A stretch of 64,000 nt of DNA, taken from the NCBI RefSeq assembly GCF_024139115.2, contig NC_085141.1:42777065-42841064 (forward strand), in the 5' to 3' direction. Both the position numbers and the translations under genes were made by a program. The notes beneath the pieces were generated by a model. The model made no database searches, was not told where the DNA came from, and was given only the letters and a program-made list of their open reading frames with translations. Source of the stretch: Armigeres subalbatus. Its lineage: Eukaryota; Arthropoda; Insecta; Diptera; Culicidae. Shown piece by piece: positions 23,959 to 33,585 of the stretch (positions are counted from its first letter, which is position 1; each line of letters begins with the position of its first letter).

Positions 23959-25075
23959 CCGGTGGTATTATTGTTTTATGCAACAAAAAGATTCTTCTGC
24001 ATGTGTGACGCACGCAAGAAGAATGGTGGTATTGTGAATCAAATGGGACACAATTACGCGTGATGGAACGTTCGCATTTAAGAGGTTCTTCTTCTTTATT
24101 ATTGGGACGCCCGCAAGTATAATTGCCCACATTCAATAGTTTCGTGTAATTCATCGGTGTGGTCCACGTAAGAAGAATGTTGTTACTTTGATCACAAGTA
24201 CCCGAGCAGCACACGCCAGACAAAAATAGTTGCAACAACTTGATTGTGACTGAATCCAGTAACCTATGTGGAGCATGTGTGCTGCTAGGGAATGGTGTGA
24301 TTATGATCACACGGATCACAAGTATGTGTGCTGGGAAGCTCGCATTCAATAGTTTCTTCTTCTGCATTGATGGGACGCCCACAAGAGGAATGACGTATTG
24401 TCTGTTGAATGGATTATAAATCTGCGTGGTGTGATGCTCGCAGAGATTTTTCTTCTGCGTTAATGGGACGCCTGCAAGAAGAATGGCCCACATTCATGAA
24501 TTTCGTGAAAACTATTGGCGTGACGCAAGCAAAAGGAATGGTGTTATGGCGAAAATCGAATGGATAATAGTTCTGCATGCTGCGCGTTTAAGATTTTCTT
24601 CCTTTACGTTGGTGTACCGCCCACAAGAAAAATGATATTATTGTGGATCGCAAGTCTAAGTCTTCTCATGTGTTGATAGGATGCCCGCAAGAGGAATGGT
24701 GTTATTTTGGATAAAATTGAAACAGTTCTGCGTTTCGCGACGCCCGCATTCAATAGCTTCTTCTTCTGCGTTGATGGGATGCCCGTGATAAGAATGCTGT
24801 ATTGTGTATCGGATGGATCTCAATTCTGCGTGGTGAGATTCCCGCAAGAATAATTGTGTTATTTTGGTTTGAATGGGCTTCAAGTATGCGTGGTGGGACA
24901 TCCGCATTTAAAAATTTCTTCCTCCGCATTGATGTGACGCTGTGTGTTATTGTGGATCGGTTGGATCACAACTCTGCATGGTGTGACGCAAAAATTTTAA
25001 AGTCGTCTGCATTGGTGGGGCGCAAGAAGAAAGGTGTTACCATGGATAGTTCTGCGTGGTGAAAGGTACCGAAAT
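23959..25075. repeat. Degenerate tandem repeat with GGGACGCCCGC boxes, block 2
   Basis: Continues the repeat of 20765-21235: gggacgcccgcaagaagaatg, gtgttattgtggatcggatgg, cacaattctgcgtggtg and cattcaatagtttcttcttctgc recur about a dozen times in diverged form. The 180-codon minus-strand frame at 23951-24493 is translated repeat with no domain. SINE copy 2 landed at its left edge and a 90-bp MITE (24202-24291) lies inside. Confidence 0.7.
24202..24291. mobile_element. 90-bp MITE, ends CCCGAGCAGCACA / TGTGCTGCTAGGG
   Basis: Inverted ends cccgagcagcacacg and gtgtgctgctaggg with a non-coding middle, interrupting the tandem repeat. The CCCnAG terminus matches the MITE at 8795-8891. Confidence 0.75.
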
Positions 25076-25155
25076 GTAACAAGCGGTTGAGAAGTTTGGT
25101 TTCATTGAGAAAAATTACCTACCTAGATACCTGGTTGGCTACAGCGTCGAGACAC

Positions 25156-25404
25156 CTATGCCTGGCGTATTGTAGAGCTCCATAATCGTTGGTCTTGGGC
25201 GATGTTACTCCAGTTTTCCCGAATGTTCAGGGTCCCTAGGTCCGATTCCACCGCGTGCAGCCAGCGTGTTCGGGGCCTTCCACGAAGTCCCCAACCTCTC
25301 TCCGGTTCTCTGTTGAATATTATTTTCGCTAATCTTTCTTCCAACATTCGCGACCAGCCCACTGAAGTCTGCCGTATTTTAAACGATTCACAATAACCAC
25401 CCAT
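25156..25404 (-). pseudogene. C-terminal tail of a non-LTR retrotransposon ORF
   Basis: The 82-residue frame has SVGWSRMLEERLAKIIF and RGRPRTRWLHAVESDLGTLN, the pattern (GR-RGRPR-RW--- V--DL) seen after the RT in RTE-like LINEs, as in the copy at 19560-20014. Nothing of the RT remains upstream. It is a short dead fragment. Confidence 0.65.
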
Positions 25405-25783
25405 AATTTCAATTTAAGTTATGGATTCCAGTTTTTGTTATTGGTTGCTTGACAACTGTGAATTCTGAGTGGAAAAGACGTGTATTTAACCGAAGTAGAA
25501 GAAGTCATGATGTGTATCTAGTGTCTTGCGGGTGATCTTCTAGAGGTTCGGCACGCATAATGATGTATCTAAAGTGTTCTTGTATTACGCAGTGAGACGC
25601 TCGCAGTATAATAATGTGCCGGAAGTAATCGTGTGCTGCATTTTTATCTTACAGAAGTACAAGCCATTTTTAACGTAGGACTACGTCTGTTTTTTCTATA
25701 TTGGGGTACACTTTACGATTGCGTAAATCGGAGATCGTCACGAAAAATTTGATAGACTTTAAACGTTAATAACTCAGCCGTAG

Positions 25784-26141
25784 GGCAGCAGGGACTATGT
25801 CCAAGGACTTGATGATCCCCCCCCCCCCCCCCAGGACATCTGCGAGTTGTGGGGCTTGCCTAGGATGTGGTGGGGACAGTGGGCCCTGTTAAACCTCTAT
25901 AAAAAGCTGAATGTATCCACAAGTAGGCCCCACCAAAGCGACCGTGTGCCGCTCAAAGCGTCCTGGTGTTAGGTGGGACACTAAACAGCCCTGACACGAC
26001 GCCATCCGACGAGACAGGAGGTTTGCGTAGGCCCAATAAGCCGCCTGGAAAACCAATAATTACGAACATTATAAGAGATAATGCGACTCGATATAATCGG
26101 CAAAGACCTGGGCGACGAATAATGCCGTCGACTAGTACCAA
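25784..26141 (+). mobile_element. RTE-clade LINE, copy 3, part a (5' leader joined to RT)
   Basis: The same 5' leader as the copies at 11230 and 16727, with a poly-C run at about 25817-25832. At about 26120 it jumps from the leader (position 17070 of copy 2) to the RT (position 18761 of copy 2, atgccgtcgactag), a deletion of about 1.7 kb. It is then cut at ctagtaccaa (26132-26141) by a 7.3-kb insertion and resumes at 33418. Confidence 0.8.
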
Positions 26142-26269
26142 TAAGACCTGTGCGCCGGTCATATAATCGGCGGCGGCGGCGTAGTGGTCACTTTTGCCCC
26201 GGCGGTGGCGGCCTCACGGCGGCGCGCCATTGGCTTTTATCGGCGGCGGCGTGAACCGGCGTGTATGAA

Positions 26270-26899
26270 AAAAATAATTTTAACGCGGATTTTTGAATTC
26301 ACGCGGTTTTGATTCGCACGGTACGAATCGCCCGTATAAAAATCGAGGAATAAAATTGTAATATTCTATTTTTGCCGATCATCAAACAGCACATTCCATA
26401 GTAAATTACCAGCGACACTAATAGGTACCTGATCTCAAAATGTTATTTAAATTTTAACTATTTTATTATTCTCTGATTCTGATTAATCAAAATTTAACGA
26501 ATCCTGCTTCAGTATTGAGAATTAGACCTCAGTGTCATAGGACTAATTTGTTAATATTTTTTCCAAAAGTTTTCCCAATTCAGGATTTTGGTAAACTTCA
26601 GTCAATTTACTTCTCAATATATCTAAATTTCAGAAAAAAAACTAACTATTATTCTTTGAGTTACATATACAATTGGGCAAGGTTTGAGCGGCTGAATATC
26701 TAGTATATTTAGAGAATTTGCAGTGCTGCTTCGTTCACCTGCTGTGACCCTTGGATCCTGGAAGGACATACACAATTGAATCCATTAATGACAACCACAA
26801 TGGGCAGTTTACTCCCCGCATCGCGTTATTGTAGCACAAATCTCAATAGATGATCAACATAATTTAAATGAGCTCGGCTGAGTAAGACTGGGGCACGAT
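26270..26899. other. No gene seen, inside the 7.3-kb insertion
   Basis: AT-rich DNA between the GC-rich left end and the 12-bp array. The 62-codon frame at 26515-26703 has no domain I know. Confidence 0.45.
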
Positions 26900-27287
26900 G
26901 ACCAACCAAATTATTTTTTTTCCTTAAAAGTTGGTAAAATATGCCAAACAAGTTCTTGGTGGAATTCCTGAAGGAATTTCCAGAAGTAACTACGATTTTT
27001 TTAGTTTCATTAGAAAAGGTTCTCGTTGGGAAATTCCTTTAGTAAAACCACAGGTGAAACTATAAAATATTCTTCCAGGATTAATTCGGAAATTTATTCA
27101 GGAATGAAATAGTTTCCGCAAGAATTCCTAAAAGAATTTCCGAAGAAAGGGTTCAGGGGTTCAGGGGTTCAGAAAGGACTCCCCGAGGGAATAGCGAAAA
27201 AAGTTTATAAAGACATTTCTGACAAAATTTCTGAAGGAATTTTCGAAAGAAGTTACTGTAAAAATATTTCGTCCGAACTTGGCCAAC

Positions 27288-27392
27288 TTCACTCTTGATC
27301 CCACGACTGACTTCCCACAAATCACACCGAAGAAATACAAAACCGAACTAGCTTGTTTGCTTGCTAAATATAGACTCGTTTATCCGTCATAA
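27288..27392 (+). pseudogene. Possible retroelement pol scrap
   Basis: One frame reads FTLDPTTDFPQITPKKYKTE, then LACLLAKYRLVYPS and a stop. The second part resembles the short helix before the RT of gypsy-type elements (a TEL--LL--Y--V pattern). It is 35 residues, without any catalytic motif, inside a repeat array, so this is a weak call. Confidence 0.25.
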
Positions 27393-27671
27393 GGAACAAA
27401 GGTTTGGGCGCTCAGGCACTTATAGGTGTTTTATAATTTTGCCCGGTAGCACCGACTTCAAAAATAGTTCACATTAGGGAACCGAAGGAATTCCCGCAGA
27501 AAAATCAGGAAGAATCTTTTCAGTAAATTTCGAAAAAAATGTTCTAGGGAATTCCTAGAAGAATTTCCGAATGGTTCCCAAAAGCAATTTCCGAAGAAAT
27601 TTCTTTGAATTAATTTCTGAAGAGATTCCCGAAAAAATCAAAAGAAATGGAAAATGTTGTGACGGAATTAT

Positions 27672-27840
27672 TGGGGGCCTTTCACAAATTACGTAACGTT
27701 GAATGGGGAGGGAGGGGGTCAAGCCGAGCGTTACGATCCATACAAAAAATAAACCTTCCATACAAAAAGTGTTACGAGGGGGAGGGTGGGGGTCCAAAAT
27801 TACCATATTTAGCGTTACGTAATTTTAGAAAGAACCCTTG
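27672..27840. mobile_element. MITE with inverted ends ...CAAATTACGTAACG / CGTTACGTAATTT...
   Basis: Left end gggggcctttcacaaattacg and right end cgttacgtaattttagaaag are inverted copies. The middle has G-rich gggagggaggggg and the matching gggggagggtgggggt. The element at 44648-44815 has the same plan (tacgtcacgc ... gcgtgacgtaatttgtgg), so they are one family. Confidence 0.7.
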
Positions 27841-28584
27841 GGGGAAAATGTCCAAGAACTTCTTCCTAAAGTTACCAAAGAATTTTCAAAGAATTACCCG
27901 TAGAAATTCCCAAGGAATTGTTTAAGGTAGCACTGAAAGAATTCCTATGGGAATTTGAGGATAAGTTGTCAAAAACATGCTAAGGAACCCCTAGGGGAAT
28001 TTCTAAAAAATTCCAACGTTTTTTTCTAAAAAAAATCCGAAGGAATTCTTAAAATAATCCTCCGTATTAATTTCCGAAGAAGTTCCAAAGCAAACTTTCA
28101 AATTCTAAACATATTTCCGATGGAATCTGTGAATTAAATTCTGAAGGAATTTTTAGAGGAATTCTAAAATATTTTCTGTCGAAATTTGCGAATGATTTTC
28201 GGAAGGTATATCCGAAAGAATTTCTAAGAGAATTACGAAAGAATTCCTGAAGGATTTTATGAAGCAATTCCTAAAGCAATTTCCTACGAAATTTTCAAAG
28301 GAATTTCCGAAAGAACGAAACTTCCTAAGGAACGAATTTCCTAAGGTTCTTTTAAACAAAGAAATACGTGGAGGAAATTCTGACGTAATTCCTGAGGTAA
28401 ATTTTAAGGAATATCCGAAAAAAAAATCCGAAGAACTTTCTGGAATTCGTTTCAGGAGAAGTTTTTGTAGAACTTTTTGAGGCAATTTCCTAGGGAATCC
28501 TGGACGAATCTTCAAAGGAATCTCTGGAGGAAATTGCTGGGAAAAATTCCAGAAGAATTCTGGAAAAAAACTAAGGAATTACAT

Positions 28585-28804
28585 TGTGTGGCAGTGAAAC
28601 AGTACTTGCCGTTTACTACATAAATCATATATTCAATTGTTTTGAAACCATCGAAGTAGGCCTAATGTGAACCACAACTTAGAGTCACATCATCAGCAAT
28701 CAAAGCAATCGGGGAATGTGTCGTCCATCACATTCAGTGAATAAACAGTGCGATAAGGTGTTCCAAGTGGCTCCCGCTTGCAAACAATCAGAATAAACTC
28801 CACA
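28585..28804 (+). repeat. 5' LTR (220 bp)
   Basis: Starts tgtgtggcagtgaaac and ends aataaactccaca. It contains aataaa words near the 3' end (28740 and about 28792), usable as polyadenylation signals. Five substitutions separate it from the 3' LTR, about 2.3 percent. Confidence 0.9.
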
Positions 28805-28806
28805 TT

Positions 28807-28824
28807 TGGCGATCCTGCTGGATT
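28807..28824 (+). promoter_or_regulatory. Primer-binding site
   Basis: tggcgatcctgctggatt begins two bases after the 5' LTR. A start of TGG pairs with the CCA end of a tRNA primer. Which tRNA was used cannot be decided by eye. Confidence 0.65.
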
Positions 28825-29679
28825 TTCAGCCTTTTTAAAAAATGTAGCGGGAGCACCCATAAAGTAATCGAATTGTTTGTGCAAGTGGACGTGATGTGGT
28901 CAAATACTTCGACATTGGGTGAGTAAATTTTAGAAAATGAATTCAAACTGGACCTGTTATTTTCTGCAGATTTTAACCACTAATGAATCACGAGATTTAA
29001 TTATGTTGATGTATGAATGCGTCATTTTATGTACAGATCAATCCATTTTGTGTTGCGGCGCTTTTCTTAGCAGCAGCATACTAGTTTCTTTTAAGGGAAA
29101 ACAAATTTCAAACATGAATAAAACACTGCTGGAGAAGCCAGTGAGTTTGTTCTATTTTACCTCAGATTCAAATAAGAATGATGTTCGAGGGTTTGCAACG
29201 AGACTGAATCACTACTGATTTCACTCCAAAAGTGACTTGAAATCGTTGGTCCATTCGAGAGCCGTAAAAAAAAAATCTTAAAATGATGAAAGAATGAGAT
29301 GTTAACTGTTTTATTCAATTGTTAAATGTTTCTACAACGCATATATCATATTTATTTTCTTATAGAAAACTATGAAATATGCATAAGAAAAAAAGATTAG
29401 TGTTTTTGTTTCAGATGATACAATTGTCCAATGTATGGACATTTTTCTCCTATTTTGAAACCAACTTAAGCAAATAGATGGACAAACTTGCACTTAAAAA
29501 AAAGGTAGGCCCAAGCACACGTATAGGGCTGTTCATGATTACCAAACGAAAATTTCTCTGGTAGTGGTATCATTTTTTTGATACCAGTGTTAATAAAATG
29601 TGTTGTTAATTAACAATAGTTTCAACTCAGACATGCTTAGAAGTGTTTAGTACGACTTAGTATTGTGCATATTTGAATG

Positions 29680-30530
29680 AGCGTGAGTGAGTACGAGTTA
29701 TTGTTATGAATTTTTGAATGAGCGCGAGTGGTGCTCGCATAAAGTGCTCAGTGCGACTTAGTGTTGCTAATCTTCGTAAAGAGCGCGAGTGGTGCTCGCA
29801 TAAAGTGCTCAGTACGAGTTATTGTTATGATGTTTTGAATGAGCGCGAGTGGTGCTCGCATAAAGTGCTCAGTGCGACTTAGTGTTGCTAATCTTCGTAA
29901 AGAGCGCGAGTGGTGCTCGCATTAAGTGCTCAGTACGAGTTATTGTTATGAATTTTTGAATGAGCGCGAGTGGTGCTCGCATAAAGTGCTCAGTGCGACT
30001 TTGTGTTGCTAATCTTCGCAAAGAGCGCGAGTGGTGCTCGCATAAAGTGCTCAGTGCGACTTTGTGTTGCTAATCTTCGTAAAGAGCGCGAGTGGTGCTC
30101 GCATTAAGTGCTCAGTACGAGTTATTGTGATGAACTTTCTAACGAGCGCGAGTGGTGCTCGCATAAAGTGCTCAGTGCGACTTAGTGTTGCTAATCTTCG
30201 CAAAGAGCGCGAGTGGTGCTCGCATAAAGTGCTCATTGCGACTTTGTGTTGCTAATATTCGTAAAGATCACGAGTGGTGCTCGCATTAAGTGCTCAGTAC
30301 GAGTTATTGTTATGAAATTTTTGAATAAGCGCGAGCGGTGCTCGCATTGAGTGCTCTGTACGAGTTATTGTAATGATGTTTTTTTAAATGAGCGCGAGTG
30401 GTGATCGCATGAAGTGCTCAGTACGAGTTAATGTTATGACTTTTTAAATGAGCACGAGTGGTGCTCGCATAAATTGATAAGTGAGACTTAGTGTAGCTAA
30501 TCTTCGTAAGGAGCGCGAGTGGTTCATATA
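29680..30530 (+). repeat. Minisatellite, 14 units of 60-62 bp, two alternating unit types
   Basis: Each unit starts gagcgcgagtggtgctcgca. Starts are at 29720, 29781, 29841, 29902, 29962, 30023, 30084, 30144, 30205, 30266, 30328, 30390, 30450 and 30511, with a worn unit before them. Type A continues gtgctcagtacgagttattg, type B gtgctcagtgcgacttagtg followed by ttgctaatcttcg. In the left half A and B alternate as a dimer, then the order changes. Each unit has the short hairpin gcgag-tggtg-ctcgc. There is no unique spacer between units, so it is not a CRISPR. Confidence 0.95.
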
Positions 30531-30994
30531 ATTACATTTAACAATGAGATACAGTCAGTTGCATTCTAATAAAATGCCAGTAGTCATGAAAGTAGTCATA
30601 TACTATAAATACAATATTTATAATACCAGATGATACGTACGTTGCTAAGCGCTTGAATCGATATAATTTTGCCTATAAAGTAGTAAAAAAAACAATGTTG
30701 GCGCTAAATAATAGTTTTTTTTTGGAGAGACGAAGTTCGGCTAGCATAGCATATTTGCGGTATCTAGTCAGTGTAAACATTATAATTGGAGAACTCATAT
30801 CTGGAGAACAACACAATTTGACAAGCTGAATTCAACTTCGTCTCACAGTTGTTAAGTGATGTATGTAGTATGTGCCACATACAGTAAATGGGTTTATATT
30901 TTGGTTTCTTATAGGCATAATAAAACCACAAAGTTTTCATGATTTTCATTGAAAGTCAATTCAAATGACAATTTTTTTTTTCACATAAATTCCT
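30531..30994. other. 3' interior of the LTR element, no gene
   Basis: AT-rich DNA between the minisatellite and the polypurine tract, without a supported coding frame. It may hold packaging or splicing signals, which I cannot read. Confidence 0.5.
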
Positions 30995-31008
30995 GAGAAG
31001 AGGGGAAA
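30995..31008 (+). promoter_or_regulatory. Polypurine tract
   Basis: gagaagaggggaaa ends directly at the TG of the 3' LTR, where plus-strand DNA synthesis of an LTR element starts. Confidence 0.85.
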
Positions 31009-31228
31009 TGTGTGGCAGTGAAACAGTACTTGCCGTTTACTACATAAATCATAAATTCAATGATTTTGAAACCATCGAAGAAGGCCTAATGTGAACCACA
31101 ACTTAGAGTCACATCATCAGCAATCAAAGCAATCGGGGAATGTGTCGTCCATCACATTCAGTGAACAAACAGTGCGATAAGGTGTTCCAAGTGGCTCCCG
31201 CTTGCAAACAATCAGAATAAACTCCACA
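31009..31228 (+). repeat. 3' LTR (220 bp)
   Basis: Same length and ends as the 5' LTR; followed at once by the second tacat. Confidence 0.9.
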
Positions 31229-31233
31229 TACAT

Positions 31234-32420
31234 CAGAAATACCAGTTGGAAATTCCTCTGAAATTCTATTAGGAATTTCTTCGTTATTCTTTTTGAGAAT
31301 TCCTTCGGAAATTCCACCATAAAATCCTTCAAAAATACCTTTATAGATCCCTCTAGAATTTTTTTTAGGAATACTTCATGGAAGCATTTTACCTTCAAAA
31401 ACTCACAAGTTCTTTTAGATTATTTTCGAAAATCCATTCAGGTTCTCTTTTGGGAATGCCTTCAAAAATTTATTTGGAAATTCCTGCATTAACCCAACAC
31501 AAATTTCTTAAAAAACGCCTGCAAAAATTTATTTGGAAAATCCTCTAGAATTTTATTTCTTAAATAATCAAGAAAATACCGCCCGGAATTCCTTCGGATA
31601 TTCCTCCAGGGACTTCTTTAAAAGATTATTCGAAAAACCGATTTCTCCAGATTTTTTTTTCGGAAGATTTTCTAGAAAAAATTATTGAAAATGAAGTTGC
31701 TTGCGATGTAGTTAGTTATTGAATTTCCGAAAAAAAAATCCAAAAATAAACAACAAACACTAAATGACTTTCGGGAAAATGGAGGCATTTTCGAAGAAAT
31801 TCCTGCAGGAAGTTCCGAAAGAATTCCCGGAGAATGTTTTAAAGGAATTGCTGGAAGAAGTTCTAAAGAAATTCCTTAGGCAAATTTTGAATGTAGTCCT
31901 TGTGGATATCTAGAAGATTTTCTTTCCAGCGATTCATGAAATAATTGCTGAAACAATTTCAAAAGGAAAAATTTCGGAAGAAATTCTCAAAAAAACGAAT
32001 GGAATTTTTTAAGGAATTCCTTAAGAAATTTCTGCAGGAATTGCTAAAAAAAACTACTAAAGATATCCCTGAAGGAGTCTCCGAAGGAGAATGTAGGAAT
32101 TCAAGCATTCCTTAAGCAATTTCCGAAAAAAAAATCGTAAAGGATTTTCTGAAGAAATCCGTAATGAAAATTCTTAAGGAACTTTCGGAGAAATTTTGTA
32201 AGGAATACCCAAACAAATTTTAGGAAGAATTCCTAACATAATCTTCTAAGGTTTTTTAAAAGAAACTTCTCGGAGGAATATCTGGAGGAAATATTAAATA
32301 CATTTCTTGATTTATTTCCGAACTAATTTCTGGGGTATTTTTCGAAGGAATTTATAAATGAATGGTTAAACGATACTTCTTCGAATATTCTCAGAAATTC
32401 CAGGAATTTTACAATAAGGC
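31234..32420. repeat. Degenerate 12-bp tandem array, right part
   Basis: The same ggaattcc/gaag words at 11-12-bp spacing as 26900-28579. The LTR element split one array: its target duplication joins the two parts. Confidence 0.75.
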
Positions 32421-33300
32421 TTTTACAATACAGTATTAAATAATTTCAAGAAATAAAAATTAAATTTTCGTAACGTTTGAAAATACCTGACGTTTTAACT
32501 AAATAAGTTGACTAAATGCTATGCAGCGAGGCGACACCGCCCCAGTTCTGGGTTACAATGGCTGTGAATAAGAAAATAAGCAACGTTTTTAACTGATGCT
32601 CGTAATATTTTGCTGATGCTCAGCAAGTGGATTTTTGATTTCAAAATATAAAATACTTACTCGGGAGTCGGAACAAAAAAAAAAACGGTAAAGCATTCAC
32701 AGTTGGGATTTAATTATTTTGCTAAATAGGTTTTCCTTATAAGCCAACTGTCTTAATAGCACAAATCAAAAAACAAAGAAAACTATAAAAACTATAAAAC
32801 AAGATAAAAAAATAAATATGTGTTGTCAAAATAACTAATGTGCAACTTAACTTGAAATTTCTAAACTGCAATAATTTTCCTGTACAATGCCAGATCCTTT
32901 AAGAATGGGGAAGCTTTGGTCATGCATCCAAGCACCACAAAAGCTTAACCATAAGAATCCCATTTTGCGAGTCACCTATAAGTTTTCAAAAGATCAGTTT
33001 AACAATTTATGTATTATTATACTAGATAAAGTTCAAATTCTCAAACTAATCAACCAACCTATTAATTAACCAGGACAATGTATGTCACTTCACCGTCTTA
33101 GAGACACACACCATCGCTTGAGGTAGATTTGAAATTGAATTTTGACGAGATCCACCTTAACAACATTTATAAACTGCCATAAGACTAGTTTAGTACTATA
33201 CCAATTAAGTATCTAGTATCAAGTATTAGGCCGTTTTCAGTGTCTCGTCGAGCCAAGCACGACTTAAGTTAATTGATTTTTTTATTGCGATTAGTCATCG
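32421..33300. other. No gene seen, right inner part of the 7.3-kb insertion
   Basis: AT-rich, with a 60-codon frame at 32887-33069 that has no known domain. The stretch ends in the GC-rich right terminus. Confidence 0.45.
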
Positions 33301-33417
33301 GCGTGGCAAAATTATGATCGGCGGCGCGCCGACCCAAAATCGTCGGCGGCGGCGGCGGCGCGAGTAAAACCACCGGCGGCGGCGGCGTGGCGCGGCGGCG
33401 CACAGGTCTAGTACCAA

Positions 33418-33585
33418 TTGCAAGGGAGTTCGTGGGGCAGTACCAGGTGGGTTTTATGGGCGAACGCTCCACCACGGACCAGGTGTTGCCCACACATCAT
33501 CTATTTATCGATTTCAAAGCCGCATATGATACATTCGATCAGGACCAGCTATGGCAATTGGCAGCTAATGCACGAATCTCCGGAT
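33418..33585 (+). pseudogene. RTE-clade LINE, copy 3, part b (RT)
   Basis: Reads LVPIAREFVGQYQVGFMGER and HHLFIDFKAAYDTFDQDQLW, the start of the RT as at 18770-18960, with a small internal loss (about 33486). It continues part a (25784-26141) and is cut after ctccggat by the hAT-type element. Confidence 0.85.

Larger units (their letters stand above)
26900..28579. repeat. Degenerate 12-bp tandem array (GAATTYCYGAAG)n, left part
   Basis: Word after word follows gaattcctgaag / gaatttccgaag at 11-12-bp steps (clear at 28210-28320). Copies are diverged and orientation switches occur because the unit is nearly its own complement. The array resumes at 31234 after the LTR element. The frames read from it (FRNS, KFLK, PSEI and similar) are translated repeat. 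A MITE (27672-27840) and a stretch at 27285-27530 interrupt it. Confidence 0.8.
28585..31228. mobile_element. Non-autonomous LTR retrotransposon, structurally complete, no pol
   Basis: Two direct LTRs of exactly 220 bp (28585-28804 and 31009-31228), each TG...CA, differ at five positions. A perfect 5-bp target duplication, tacat, flanks the unit (28580-28584, 31229-31233). A primer-binding-like site starting TGG follows the left LTR at 28807; a polypurine tract gagaagaggggaaa ends directly at the right LTR (30995-31008). The interior is only 2.2 kb with no gag, protease, integrase or RT. It must have been copied by another element's enzymes, so it fits the LARD/TRIM type. Five-base duplications occur in BEL/Pao and copia elements; I cannot choose. 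The interior carries a 14-unit minisatellite. Confidence 0.9.
26142..33417. mobile_element. 7.3-kb DNA-transposon-like insertion with GC-rich inverted ends
   Basis: The RTE sequence on the left ends in ctagtaccaa (26132-26141) and resumes on the right with the same ctagtaccaa (33418-33427), an 8-10-bp target duplication. The inner ends are inverted: aagacctgtgcgccg at 26143 and cggcgcacaggtct at 33406-33419, followed inward on both sides by CGGCGG-rich stretches (26165-26265; 33310-33405). These are the marks of a cut-and-paste element; the superfamily is open (hAT gives 8 bp, MULE 9 bp). No transposase frame survives. Inside lie a 12-bp degenerate array, a MITE and a non-coding LTR element, so much of its length is later growth or cargo. 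Confidence 0.7.

Noticed and set aside
23951..24493. 180-codon minus-strand frame
   Set aside because: It is translated degenerate tandem repeat with a MITE inside, and has no domain.
28067..28515. Frames such as FRNSLRNSFGYTFRKSF
   Set aside because: They result from the 12-bp array; the same pattern appears in several frames and on both strands.
29680..30530. Regularly spaced repeats that resemble a CRISPR array
   Set aside because: The spacers are not unique: the whole 61-bp unit repeats in two types, in a eukaryotic context without cas genes. It is a minisatellite.
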